A stretch of 64,000 nt of DNA from G965222335 sp965222335 (GTDB lineage: Bacteria; Pseudomonadota; Gammaproteobacteria; Pseudomonadales; Halieaceae), in NCBI GenBank assembly GCA_965222335.1, contig OZ244944.1, positions 3,658,001 through 3,722,000 of the forward strand, written 5' to 3'. Positions within the stretch are counted from its first letter, which is position 1; each line of letters starts with the position of its first letter. The notes below the pieces were generated by a model. That model ran no database searches. It was not told the DNA's origin and worked only from the letters and a program-made list of their open reading frames with translations. This document shows, piece after piece, positions 1 through 8,052 of the stretch. A program made the translations under genes and the position numbers.

Positions 1-803
1 GCAACATCCGCCTCCTGTACGCGCTCCTGACGCCCCAGCACCCTGACCGCGGGGCTCTCGCTGACCCGCTGGAAGAGGGTCTCGAAGGACTCGGGTTTGG
101 AGAAGCGGAACAGGTCGCCCGAGAGCTCCCCGAAGTCGATGCTCTCGCTACCCCAGGTGGTGGCCAGGGCCATTTTGGCACTGCGCAGCCGGGCCTCGAG
201 TTCCGCGCCTGCCAGGCGGGCCTGGGTCAGCATGGCGCGGGCGCGCAGGCGCTCGGCCTCCGGGGCCCCGCCACGATCCACGCGATGGCTGACCAGCGCC
301 AGCGACTGGGTGGCAATCTCAATGGCCTCATTGGCAGCGGCGCACTTCGCCTGCAGCGCCTGGGCAGCGACATACTGGCTGGCCACGTCACCCAGCAGAT
401 CAAGCGCTGCGGCCTGTCTTTCCGTCTCGGCAAGGGCGTAGCGGGCGTCGGCGAGACCCCTGCGCGCGGCAGCCTTCCCCCCGAGTTCCACTACCGAGGA
501 GATTGCGAGGGTGGTCTCGGCACTGTCGAGGCCTGCGTAGTTTGCCTCTCCGAGAATGTTTTCGGCTTCCAGGGAGAGCTCGGTAGCCGGTGCCAGCGAC
601 GCAGTAAACTGCGCGGCCTGCAGGCGCTGGAAGCGCCACTCGAAAGCCTCCAGCTGGGGGTTATTGGCGATCGCCCTGCGACTCGCCTCGGCGAGTGAAA
701 GGGCAGGGAGTTCGGCGGCGGCGAGCAGAGGCGGGGCCGCAAGCAGCAGCGCCAGCAAGCATCGCCAGCCAGGGCACCGCCGGTGCCTGGTAGATATAAA
801 CAT
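1..803 (-). CDS. TolC/CzcC-family outer membrane efflux protein (3' end outside window)
   Basis: Outer-membrane channel subunit of a tripartite efflux pump. About 267 residues are visible from the ATG at 803; the frame stays open to the window edge, so the C-terminal half is missing. A signal peptide with an alanine/leucine core (LLALLLAAPPLLAAA) precedes ELPALSLAEASRRAIANNPQ, the usual start of the first TolC repeat. Long Ala/Leu/Glu/Arg helices follow, including SSVVELGGKAAARRGLADA, a pattern typical of CzcC/CusC proteins. The small Cys/His-rich exported protein just upstream on the same strand suggests a heavy-metal efflux locus whose membrane-fusion and RND genes lie beyond the left edge. 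The family is clear; the metal cannot be read from this fragment. Confidence 0.85.
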   Translation of the reverse strand, partial: MFISTRHRRCPGWRCLLALLLAAPPLLAAAELPALSLAEASRRAIANNPQLEAFEWRFQRLQAAQFTASLAPATELSLEAENILGEANYAGLDSAETTLAISSVVELGGKAAARRGLADARYALAETERQAAALDLLGDVASQYVAAQALQAKCAAANEAIEIATQSLALVSHRVDRGGAPEAERLRARAMLTQARLAGAELEARLRSAKMALATTWGSESIDFGELSGDLFRFSKPESFETLFQRVSESPAVRVLGRQERVQEADV

Positions 804-867
804 GTCATGAATCCTGTTCCGGTTGTCCCCGACAGTCGGGGCTTACACGCGATTGAAGCGAACCGGT

Positions 868-1194
868 TCAGGCGATGGGAGGGCGGTGAATCTCGAAGCT
901 GTAGCGGCTGATATGTGCAGCAGGGAAGGGGACAAGGGCGACGCGCCGGATTGGCCACACGAGCCCTGCAGGAACGGCTGCGGCAGCGGAGTGGGAGCAC
1001 TGGCCGTGGCATTGGCAGCAATGGTCACAGTTGTCTTCGGCGTCGATCGCCGCATGTCCAGTGGAGGCATCGCCGGCGCCGGGACCCTCATGGTCGCGTT
1101 CGGCGCTATGGTGGGCCGGCTCCGTCAGAACAGAGCTCGCTTCCAGCGCGGCCTCGGCTGAGGACACCAGGGTCTGCACGCACATCACCGCCAA
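868..1194 (-). CDS. small Cys/His-rich exported protein next to a metal efflux gene
   Basis: No named family recognised. The protein has a hydrophobic N-terminus, a His/Asp-rich middle and the cluster CDHCCQCHGQCSH, an obvious soft-metal ligand set. It ends SRYSFEIHRPPIA. The TTG at 1194 gives 108 aa. The open frame continues upstream to about 1275, and a CTG at 1254 would add a basic stretch plus LLLL, making a better signal peptide; the start is therefore uncertain. It lies 64 bp upstream of, and on the same strand as, the CzcC-like gene. Short metal-binding exported proteins are common leaders of such loci. A similar-looking protein precedes the second efflux operon at 38220. A periplasmic metal-binding or accessory role is inference. 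Confidence 0.6.
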   Translation of the reverse strand: MAVMCVQTLVSSAEAALEASSVLTEPAHHSAERDHEGPGAGDASTGHAAIDAEDNCDHCCQCHGQCSHSAAAAVPAGLVWPIRRVALVPFPAAHISRYSFEIHRPPIA

Positions 1195-1339
1195 TAGCAG
1201 TAGCGCAATAACCGGGTGTTTGTGGCGGGCAGCGGCACGGCGGGCTCGGGTCAGACGATAAACACGAGAGGAACCCTAACATAAAAATACCAGGCGGTCG
1301 CCAGGTGGAAAGCGCGGGTATTGGTTTATGAATCTAAAT
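1195..1339. other. intergenic stretch before the iron locus
   Basis: Beyond the possible N-terminal extension of the leftward small protein (to about 1275), I see no convincing gene here. The AT-rich end runs into the Fur-box region. Confidence 0.4.
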
Positions 1340-1358
1340 GATAATGATTTGCATTAAG
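1340..1358 (+). promoter_or_regulatory. Fur box upstream of the TonB receptor
   Basis: The 19-mer GATAATGATTTGCATTAAG matches the classical Fur consensus at 14 of 19 positions, including an intact left half GATAATGAT and the CATTA of the right half. It sits about 80 bp before the receptor start in an AT-rich patch of otherwise GC-rich DNA. Fur-iron repression of the receptor and the PepSY gene behind it is the natural reading. Confidence 0.75.
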
Positions 1359-1435
1359 AATAATGCTTGGCTAGACTCCTGTGCCTGTCGCGCCCACACC
1401 GGCGTTCTACCCACAAGACTGCAGGAACCCTCACC

Positions 1436-3571
1436 ATGCCAAGCCAAAGCCTTTCCCGACCCGCGCTGCTCACCCGCTCCCTGATTGCCACCGCCGTCTG
1501 CGTTGCCCAGGCGAGCCTCGTGGACGCAGCTGACCGCAGTGACCGCCTGGAGCACGTCGAGGTGGTGGGGCAGCAGCTCGACGAGTACCTGGTCGACGAG
1601 ATGGCGACCGCCACCGGCCTCGGCCTGTCGATTATGGACACCCCGCAGTCCGTGTCGGGACTGAGCCAGGCACAGATGCGCGACTTCAACCTCGACAGCC
1701 TGAATGCGGCCCTGCAGGCGGTGCCCGGCATCCAGGTGGAAAGCGTGGAGACGGACCGCACCTACTATTCATCTCGCGGCTTTGATGTGACCAACTTCCA
1801 GGTCGACGGTGTCGGCATGCCAGCCAGCTACGGCAACCGCAATGGCGAAACCGACACCGCGATCTACGAGCGCATTGAAGTCGTGCGCGGCGCGAGCGGC
1901 TTGATGAGTGGCGCCGGCAACCCCTCGGCAACGATCAACATGGTGCGCAAGCGGCCCCTGGATGAATTGCTGGTCTCCGTTGAAGCGACGGCGGGCTCCT
2001 GGGACAGTCTGCGCCTGGAGAGCGACATCTCCGGCAAGCTCGCCGAAGGCCTGCGCGGTCGCCTGACGGTGGCGAAGGAGGACCGGGAGTCTTACCTGGA
2101 CCGCTATGCCATGGATAAATCTGTGGTCTATGGCGTATTGACCCAGGACATCGGCGACGCGACGGCACTGACCGTCGGCGCCAGCTACCAGAGCAGCGAT
2201 GCCGACAGCCCCCTGTGGGGCGCCTTGCCCCTGGTGTACAGCGACGGCAGTCCGACCCGTTACGGTGCCTCGACCTCCACTTCTGCCGACTGGTCCTACT
2301 GGGACAACACCAGCGTTGAGGCTTTTGCCGAACTTACACATGAGTTTGCCAGTGGCTGGGAGGCAAAAGCCTATTACAGCCGCGCTGACATCGAGGGAGA
2401 CAGTGAGCTGTTCTACATGTATAGCCTGCCCGACGCGCAGACGGGGGAGGGGCTGATCGGCTACGGAAGTGGCTACACCCTGGACGAGGAGCGCGAGCTG
2501 CTTGACCTGCGCCTGACGGGCAAGCTGGCATTGCTGGGCCGGGAACACGAGGTATTGCTGGGCTACAACCAGGCAGAGGGGAGCGTGGAAGAAGTCTCAC
2601 TCTACGACTACACCAACGGCTTTCCCTGGATCGGTGACCTCGACCAGTGGGCCGGACGGACGCCAGTCAGGCCCGTGTTCACCGATGGTCGCACCGGTAG
2701 CGACTTCAGTGAGGACCAGAGTGCCTGGTACGCCGCGACCCGCCTGCACCTGACGGACGCCCTGAGCCTGATCGGCGGCGCCCGGGTGGTCGACTGGGAG
2801 GCGAATGGTGAGGGCTACGGCACCAGCAAACGGACCCGTGAAAGCGGCAAGGTCCTGCCTTACATGGGCCTGGTCTACCGCCTCGGTGATGCCTGGTCGC
2901 TGTACGCCAGTCACACGGAATCCTTCCTGCCCCAGGACGACATTGCCGCCGACCTTAGCTTTATCGATCCGGCCGAGGGCAACACCGATGAGCTGGGGGT
3001 CAAGGCGCAGTTCTTCGAAGGCAAACTGATCGCCACACTGGCCTACTACTGGTCAGAACAGGCGAACGTCGCGGAATTCGCAGGCCAGGTCGCCAGCCCC
3101 GACAGCGATCAGGTATTGATCGATGTCTACGAGGGCCGCGACTACGACAGCGAAGGCTACGAGCTGACCGTGAGCGGGCTCCTCGGTGAGGGACTGCAGC
3201 TGGACTTCAGCTACACCCACCTGGATATCCGCAACCGGGCGGACAACAACCTCAACCGGGACTACATTCCGGCGCAGACGGCGCGCCTGTATGCCAGCTA
3301 CCGGCCGCCGGCACTGGCGCAGCTCAAGGTCGGTGCCGGGATCAACTGGCAGGACGATATCGCGCGCATCCATGCCGAGGGCTTCCGCATTGAGCAGGCG
3401 GCTTACGCCACGGTGCAGGTGTTTGCCAGCTACGACCTGAGCGATCAGCTTAACCTGTCCCTGAACGCGGCCAACCTGACCGACGAGCAGTACATCAGCA
3501 GTCTCTACTGGGACCAGGGTTTCTATGCACCGCCGCGTAACTTCAGTGCTTCCGTGACCTGGAACTACTGA
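1436..3571 (+). CDS. TonB-dependent siderophore receptor
   Basis: Outer-membrane beta-barrel importing a ferric siderophore with energy from TonB-ExbBD. The ATG at 1436 gives 711 aa. It has an AGGAA ribosome site about 9 bp upstream and yields a clean signal peptide ending near residue 31; the TTG at 1367 would spoil it. The plug starts around residue 38 (EHVEVVGQ) and carries DTPQSV at 68-73, followed by the QAVPGIQVES and YYSSRGFDVTNFQVDG elements typical of siderophore receptors. There is no N-terminal STN signalling domain, so surface signalling through a FecR partner is unlikely. The barrel ends in a terminal aromatic (SVTWNY). A Fur box lies upstream and a PepSY protein follows after 80 bp. 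The siderophore itself cannot be predicted. Confidence 0.93.
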   Translation: MPSQSLSRPALLTRSLIATAVCVAQASLVDAADRSDRLEHVEVVGQQLDEYLVDEMATATGLGLSIMDTPQSVSGLSQAQMRDFNLDSLNAALQAVPGIQVESVETDRTYYSSRGFDVTNFQVDGVGMPASYGNRNGETDTAIYERIEVVRGASGLMSGAGNPSATINMVRKRPLDELLVSVEATAGSWDSLRLESDISGKLAEGLRGRLTVAKEDRESYLDRYAMDKSVVYGVLTQDIGDATALTVGASYQSSDADSPLWGALPLVYSDGSPTRYGASTSTSADWSYWDNTSVEAFAELTHEFASGWEAKAYYSRADIEGDSELFYMYSLPDAQTGEGLIGYGSGYTLDEERELLDLRLTGKLALLGREHEVLLGYNQAEGSVEEVSLYDYTNGFPWIGDLDQWAGRTPVRPVFTDGRTGSDFSEDQSAWYAATRLHLTDALSLIGGARVVDWEANGEGYGTSKRTRESGKVLPYMGLVYRLGDAWSLYASHTESFLPQDDIAADLSFIDPAEGNTDELGVKAQFFEGKLIATLAYYWSEQANVAEFAGQVASPDSDQVLIDVYEGRDYDSEGYELTVSGLLGEGLQLDFSYTHLDIRNRADNNLNRDYIPAQTARLYASYRPPALAQLKVGAGINWQDDIARIHAEGFRIEQAAYATVQVFASYDLSDQLNLSLNAANLTDEQYISSLYWDQGFYAPPRNFSASVTWNY

Positions 3572-3651
3572 CCGCCCTTCGCCGCGGCGAGCGCGCATTG
3601 CCTGTGCTCGCCGCTTGTCATTGCTAGACCGCTTGCGGAGTTCTCACCGCC

Positions 3652-4785
3652 ATGAACAAGACCCTGTTTCGATTGCACAGCTGGATGGCCCTGGCGGCCT
3701 TTGTGCCCCTGCTGGTGATCTGCCTGACCGGCAGCCTGCTGGTATTCAAGCATGAAGTGGACGCGCTGCTGCTGGAGGATACCGTGCGGGTGGAGTCCGA
3801 CGGGCGTCAGCGCCTGGACCTGGATACGCTGCGGGATTCGATGGCACAGCATTTCCCGCGCCACGAGATCGTCGGCTGGGCGCTGTTCGAGGATCGGGGC
3901 CGGGCAGATCTCATCTACACCATGCGCCAGGGTACGGACGAGTGGACCTATGCGCTGATCAACCAGTACAGCGGTGAGCCGCTGCGGCCACCCATGAGCC
4001 TGACCCACCACCTGACCGACTGGCTGCTGGAGCTGCACTACACGCTCCTGCTGGGGGACTGGGGGATGTTGTTCACCGGTCTGGTGTCGATACTGCTGTG
4101 CCTCCTGGGTCTCTCCGGCTTCATCCTCTATCGCGGCTTCTGGAAGCGTTTCTTCACCCTGCGCTGGAACGCGCGACTCATCGTATACTTTTCCGACCTG
4201 CACAAGATGACCGGGATTCTGGCGGCACCGGTGTTGCTGGTGGTGGGCTTCACCGGGGCCTGGTGGAACCTGACCCACTTCGCGCAGGAGCTGGCGGAGC
4301 ACGCGGACGGCGGTGGGCACTACGTGATGTCGGGGCGTCTCTACAATGACCAGCTGCCCCTCCAGGCCATGTTGCGGGATGCCGGCAATCAGGTTGAAGG
4401 CTTCGAGACCCGCTATATATCCTTCCCCTGGGAGCCGGGACGCAACATAACCTTCTGGGGGGACGTGGGGGCCAGCAACCCGCTACTGAGTCAATACGCC
4501 AGCAGCGTCACCTATGATGCCCGTAACGGCGAGCAGCTTGCCAGCCTGGATATTCGCGAGGCGGGGGCAGCGGCAAAAATCCTGGATAGCTACCGCCGCC
4601 TGCACTTCGGCGACTTCGCCGGCCTCGCCAGCAAGCTGGTGTGGAGCGTGCTCGGCGCGGCCCCGGCACTGCTGTCGGTGACCGGCATTTACCTCTGGTT
4701 CCGGCGCCGTGACAAGCGGCGGGCGGCGCGGGAGAAGCGGCGCCGGCAGGCCCTGCAAACCTGGCCCGCGGCGCCTGGAAGCTAG
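3652..4785 (+). CDS. PepSY-associated transmembrane protein (PiuB-like)
   Basis: Inner-membrane protein of the PepSY_TM family, commonly paired with TonB siderophore receptors and thought to act in iron release or reduction in the periplasm. It has 377 aa with four transmembrane helices at about 12-32, 138-158, 188-205 and 331-350. The conserved His elements LHSW (8-11) and DLHKMTG (around 184) lie at membrane edges, a large periplasmic loop separates helices 3 and 4, and the C-terminus is very basic. It starts 80 bp after the receptor on the same strand, so shared Fur control is likely. The family is certain; a ferric-siderophore reductase role is inference. Confidence 0.88.
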   Translation: MNKTLFRLHSWMALAAFVPLLVICLTGSLLVFKHEVDALLLEDTVRVESDGRQRLDLDTLRDSMAQHFPRHEIVGWALFEDRGRADLIYTMRQGTDEWTYALINQYSGEPLRPPMSLTHHLTDWLLELHYTLLLGDWGMLFTGLVSILLCLLGLSGFILYRGFWKRFFTLRWNARLIVYFSDLHKMTGILAAPVLLVVGFTGAWWNLTHFAQELAEHADGGGHYVMSGRLYNDQLPLQAMLRDAGNQVEGFETRYISFPWEPGRNITFWGDVGASNPLLSQYASSVTYDARNGEQLASLDIREAGAAAKILDSYRRLHFGDFAGLASKLVWSVLGAAPALLSVTGIYLWFRRRDKRRAAREKRRRQALQTWPAAPGS

Positions 4786-4792
4786 CATACGC

Positions 4793-5809
4793 CTAAGGGG
4801 CCGGTGGATAGATGCGTTTCCAGTCCTGCTGCATATCCACCACCAGCCACCCTCGTGCGTCTGCCTCGGACAGGGCCGTGTCCAGGCGTCCGATATGCGA
4901 CTCCCGGTCATAGGCGAACTCCCGTTCGCCATCGGTGTGGCGGATGATCAGGCCCAGGCGCGCGCCGGTGTCCTGTGGGCTGCGGGGGATGGTGGTGTAC
5001 TGCAGCATCTGCAGGTCGCCGTCGGAGTTGCCCGCGGCCAGTAAGGGACGGCGACCGATGTGGCGGTAGATGCCGACCGGTTTGCCGGCCTTGTCATCAA
5101 TCAGTACCACCTCGTCACCCTTGATGATGGTCGGGATGCCCTCGCGCATGGTAAAGGTAGAACCCAGCGTGGTGCCAACCACCTGCTCAGGGGGAATACC
5201 GTACACGGCCTCGGCGAAGACCCGCAGGAAGTCGACACCACCGCCAGATACGATATACACCTTGAAGTCGTTATCGCGGAGGTAGTCCATCAGTTCCAGC
5301 ATCGGCTGGAACACCATCTGTGTGTAGGGCAGGCCGGTCGTCGGGTGACGCGCGCTGGCCAGCCAGTCGCGAACCGATTGGGCGAAATCCTCTGCCGGCA
5401 TCCCCGAGTGCGGCGCCAGCAACACCGGGAGTACCTTTTCCAGGCCCTGGGACATCAGACCCTGCATGTCCCCGGCCACGGCGCTCTTAAAGGGCTCTGT
5501 GGATTTCCATTCCGGGTGATCGGCGGCCATGTCGCGAACCCGATCGAGGGCAAAGATAGCCTGGAAATACAGTGGCTGCTCACTCCAGAGGGTGCCATCG
5601 TTGTCGAAGGTGGCGATTCGCTGCGCCGCCGGCACAAACAGGGGGCTGTCCGCGTGGGTCACCTGCTCCACGAAGGTGGTGATGCGCTCTTTGGCCTCGC
5701 CGGGCTGCCAGGACGGTAGCGGGTCGGCGGCGGATGCTAGCGTGGCCGAGAGGCTGAGGAAAAAGCCCAGAGCCCATGAGACTGTGACACGTGCGCGGTG
5801 GTTAAGCAT
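4793..5809 (-). CDS. exported HAD-superfamily phosphatase
   Basis: Haloacid-dehalogenase-fold hydrolase resembling phosphoserine phosphatase, with a cleavable signal peptide (GFFLSLSATLASAADP), so probably periplasmic. The ATG at 5809 gives 338 aa. HAD motif I is FDNDGTLW (68-75, nucleophile Asp69 and acid/base Asp71). Motif II is the Ser in VYIVSGGGVDFL, a Lys-bearing loop follows (IDDKAGKPVG), and motif IV is GNSDGDLQML. The substrate is unknown. It is convergent with the PepSY gene, 7 bp from its stop, and divergent from the SDR at 5913. Start sites further upstream in the same frame lack a signal peptide and were not chosen. Confidence 0.8.
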   Translation of the reverse strand: MLNHRARVTVSWALGFFLSLSATLASAADPLPSWQPGEAKERITTFVEQVTHADSPLFVPAAQRIATFDNDGTLWSEQPLYFQAIFALDRVRDMAADHPEWKSTEPFKSAVAGDMQGLMSQGLEKVLPVLLAPHSGMPAEDFAQSVRDWLASARHPTTGLPYTQMVFQPMLELMDYLRDNDFKVYIVSGGGVDFLRVFAEAVYGIPPEQVVGTTLGSTFTMREGIPTIIKGDEVVLIDDKAGKPVGIYRHIGRRPLLAAGNSDGDLQMLQYTTIPRSPQDTGARLGLIIRHTDGEREFAYDRESHIGRLDTALSEADARGWLVVDMQQDWKRIYPPAP

Positions 5810-5912
5810 TTTTTGCGGTCCCTTAATCAAGTCAGCGATAGTGTAGACTGCGTGTCCGGATTTGTCCGGCCAGAGGCCAGGCCTCAACGAACGCAAAACG
5901 GGTTGGGAGTTT

Positions 5913-6815
5913 ATGAAAAAATCAACACATGGTGCGCGCAGCAGCGCGGACGAGGTGGCTCAGGGACACGACCTCAGCGGCAAGCAGGTGATTGTTACCG
6001 GCGCCAACACCGGCATCGGTCTGCAGACGGCGCGCGCCCTGGCGAGCATCGGCGCCGCCGTCACCCTCGCCTGTCGCAATATGGAAGCGGCCGCTGCCGC
6101 CTGCGAGAGTATTCGCCGGCAGCACCCCCAGGCGACCGTTGCGGCCATGCACCTGGATCTTGGCGATCTCGACAGCGTGGCCGCCTTCGCCCGGGCGTTC
6201 AGCCCCGACACCCTGGATCTGCTGATCAACAATGCGGGGTCCTCTGCGCCCACGCTGATGAGCACGGTTCAGGGGTTTGAGCGCACAGTCGGCGTGTGTC
6301 ACGTGGGACACTTTCTGCTCACCCGGCTGCTGTTGCCGAAGCTGCTGGCGGCCCCCGCGCCGCGGGTGGTGATGGTATCCAGTGAGTCACACCGCTATCC
6401 GAAGCAGCTGGACTTTGACGCCCTGGGCCGGACCGACGTCGCCTACAAGTCGATGCGAGCCTACGGCCAGGCCAAGCTGTGCAACGTGTTGATGGCCGCT
6501 GAACTGCAGCGGCGCTACGGGGAGCAGGGCCTCACTGCCTGTTCCCTGCACCCGGGGGCCCTGGTCACCACTGACTTCGGCCGTGAATCGCGCCTGTTCC
6601 GCCTCGCGTTCTGGCTTGCCAGCCCCTTCACCAAGAGCCCCAACCAGGGCGCGGCGACCACGGTTTTCTGCGCCCTGCACGAACCCGCCAGCGATCTTGC
6701 CGGGGGCTACTTTTCCCACTGCCAGCGGGCGCAGCAAACGGATGAGGCGCAGGACCCGCAGGTGGCGGGCCGGCTGTGGAATCTCAGTGAGGAGTGGGTG
6801 GCGAGCTACCTGTAA
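5913..6815 (+). CDS. short-chain dehydrogenase/reductase (retinol dehydrogenase/WWOX-like)
   Basis: NAD(P)-dependent oxidoreductase with a classical Rossmann fold, 300 aa from the ATG at 5913 (GGGAG ribosome site 4 bp upstream). Cofactor motif TGANTGIG is at 29-36, structural NNAG follows DLLINNAGSS, and the active site is Ser in MVSSESHRY with Tyr-x-x-x-Lys in AYGQAKL. The C-terminal half matches the retinol-dehydrogenase/WWOX-like group acting on hydrophobic alcohols or ketones. The substrate cannot be assigned. It stands alone: the neighbours on both sides are on the opposite strand. Confidence 0.85.
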   Translation: MKKSTHGARSSADEVAQGHDLSGKQVIVTGANTGIGLQTARALASIGAAVTLACRNMEAAAAACESIRRQHPQATVAAMHLDLGDLDSVAAFARAFSPDTLDLLINNAGSSAPTLMSTVQGFERTVGVCHVGHFLLTRLLLPKLLAAPAPRVVMVSSESHRYPKQLDFDALGRTDVAYKSMRAYGQAKLCNVLMAAELQRRYGEQGLTACSLHPGALVTTDFGRESRLFRLAFWLASPFTKSPNQGAATTVFCALHEPASDLAGGYFSHCQRAQQTDEAQDPQVAGRLWNLSEEWVASYL

Positions 6816-6852
6816 TGGCGCGGCACACTGGCGCCGTTTCCCGCGGGCCCGC

Positions 6853-8052
6853 TTAGTCCTGGTCCGAATCAAGTGCGCCCAGCACGCTCGCCGTGTGCTC
6901 CCCCAGCGCCGGCGGAATGCAGTCGTAGCGCGCCGGCGTGCGGGACAGGCGGATGGGATTGGCGACCTGGGGCACGGTGGTCCCGCCGGTACCCAGTGGC
7001 ATGTCAAAGCGCATGCCACGCGCCGTGACTTGCGGATCGGTAAATACTTCGTGCAGGCTGTTGATCGGGCCGCAGGGTACCCCTGCCGGTTCCAGCAGGG
7101 CCAGCCAGGCGGCGCTGGTGCGCGCTGACATCACCGTCTGCAGTCGCGCCACCAGGGCTTCCCGGTTTTCTACCCGCGCGGCATTGCTGGCGTAGCGCGG
7201 ATCCGCCGCCAGGTCTTCGAGATCTGCCACCTGGCAGAAATCCCGGAACTGGCGCTCGCTGCCAATGGCCAGGATCAGGTGGCCGTCGGCGGTGGCGAAG
7301 ACCTGGTAGGGCACGATATTCGGATGGGCATTGCCCAGGCGCCGGGGCGCGCTTCCGCTGACCAGGTAATTCTGCGCCTGGTTGGCGAGCAGGCTGACCT
7401 GGCAGTCCAGCAGCGAGATATCGATCTGCTGGCCTTCCCCGGTGCGCTCCGCGTGGCGCAGGGCCGCGAGAATGCCCACGGTTGCGTAGAGCCCCGCGGA
7501 CAGGTCGGAGGTGGCCACGCCGACCTTCATCGGTTCCGAGCCCGGTGAACCATCCGGCTGTCCGGTGAAACTCATCAGGCCGCTCATGCCCTGAACCAGG
7601 AAATCGTAACCCGCCCGCGGCGCATAGGGGCCGGTCTGGCCAAAGCCGGTAATCGAGCAATATACCAGGCCGGGGTTGATTGCCTGCAGGCTGGCGTAGT
7701 CCAGGCCGTAGGCCGCCAGGCCGCCGACGCGGAAGTTCTCCACCAGTACCTGGCTGTCCCGGGCAAGTCGCCGGATCGTCGCCTGGCCCTCGGCGGTGCT
7801 GATATCCAACGCGACCGAGCGCTTGTTGCGATTGGTCGTAAAATAATAGGCCGCGTCCTTGCTGCCGTCTTCCCGCGTCACGAAAGGGGGGCCCCAGCTG
7901 CGGGTGTCGTCGCCGGCACCCGGACGTTCGATCTTGATTACCTCCGCGCCGAGGTCGGCCAGGATCTGCGTCGACCAGGGACCGGCAAGTACGCGGCTGA
8001 GGTCCAGGACCCGAACGCCCGCGAGGGCTTGCGTGCCAGGGGTTTCGCTCAT
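6853..8052 (-). CDS. CaiB/BaiF family class III CoA-transferase
   Basis: Moves CoA between carboxylic acids through an aspartyl-CoA intermediate. The 399-aa protein begins with the family hallmark VRVLDLSRVLAGPW and GAEVIKIERPGAGDDTR. The expected catalytic Asp lies in GYDFLVQGMSGLM, followed by a glycine-rich FTGQPDGSPG loop. It is translated after the AMP-ligase with a 4-bp ATGA overlap (8049-8052), so the two form one operon and very likely act on the same acid. Homologues include carnitine, formate/oxalate and bile-acid (BaiF) CoA-transferases. The substrate is not evident. Confidence 0.9.
   Translation of the reverse strand: MSETPGTQALAGVRVLDLSRVLAGPWSTQILADLGAEVIKIERPGAGDDTRSWGPPFVTREDGSKDAAYYFTTNRNKRSVALDISTAEGQATIRRLARDSQVLVENFRVGGLAAYGLDYASLQAINPGLVYCSITGFGQTGPYAPRAGYDFLVQGMSGLMSFTGQPDGSPGSEPMKVGVATSDLSAGLYATVGILAALRHAERTGEGQQIDISLLDCQVSLLANQAQNYLVSGSAPRRLGNAHPNIVPYQVFATADGHLILAIGSERQFRDFCQVADLEDLAADPRYASNAARVENREALVARLQTVMSARTSAAWLALLEPAGVPCGPINSLHEVFTDPQVTARGMRFDMPLGTGGTTVPQVANPIRLSRTPARYDCIPPALGEHTASVLGALDSDQD

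Noticed and set aside
4500..4932. 149-codon minus-strand frame at the end of the PepSY gene
   Set aside because: Out of frame with the HAD gene and opposite the well-supported PepSY coding sequence.
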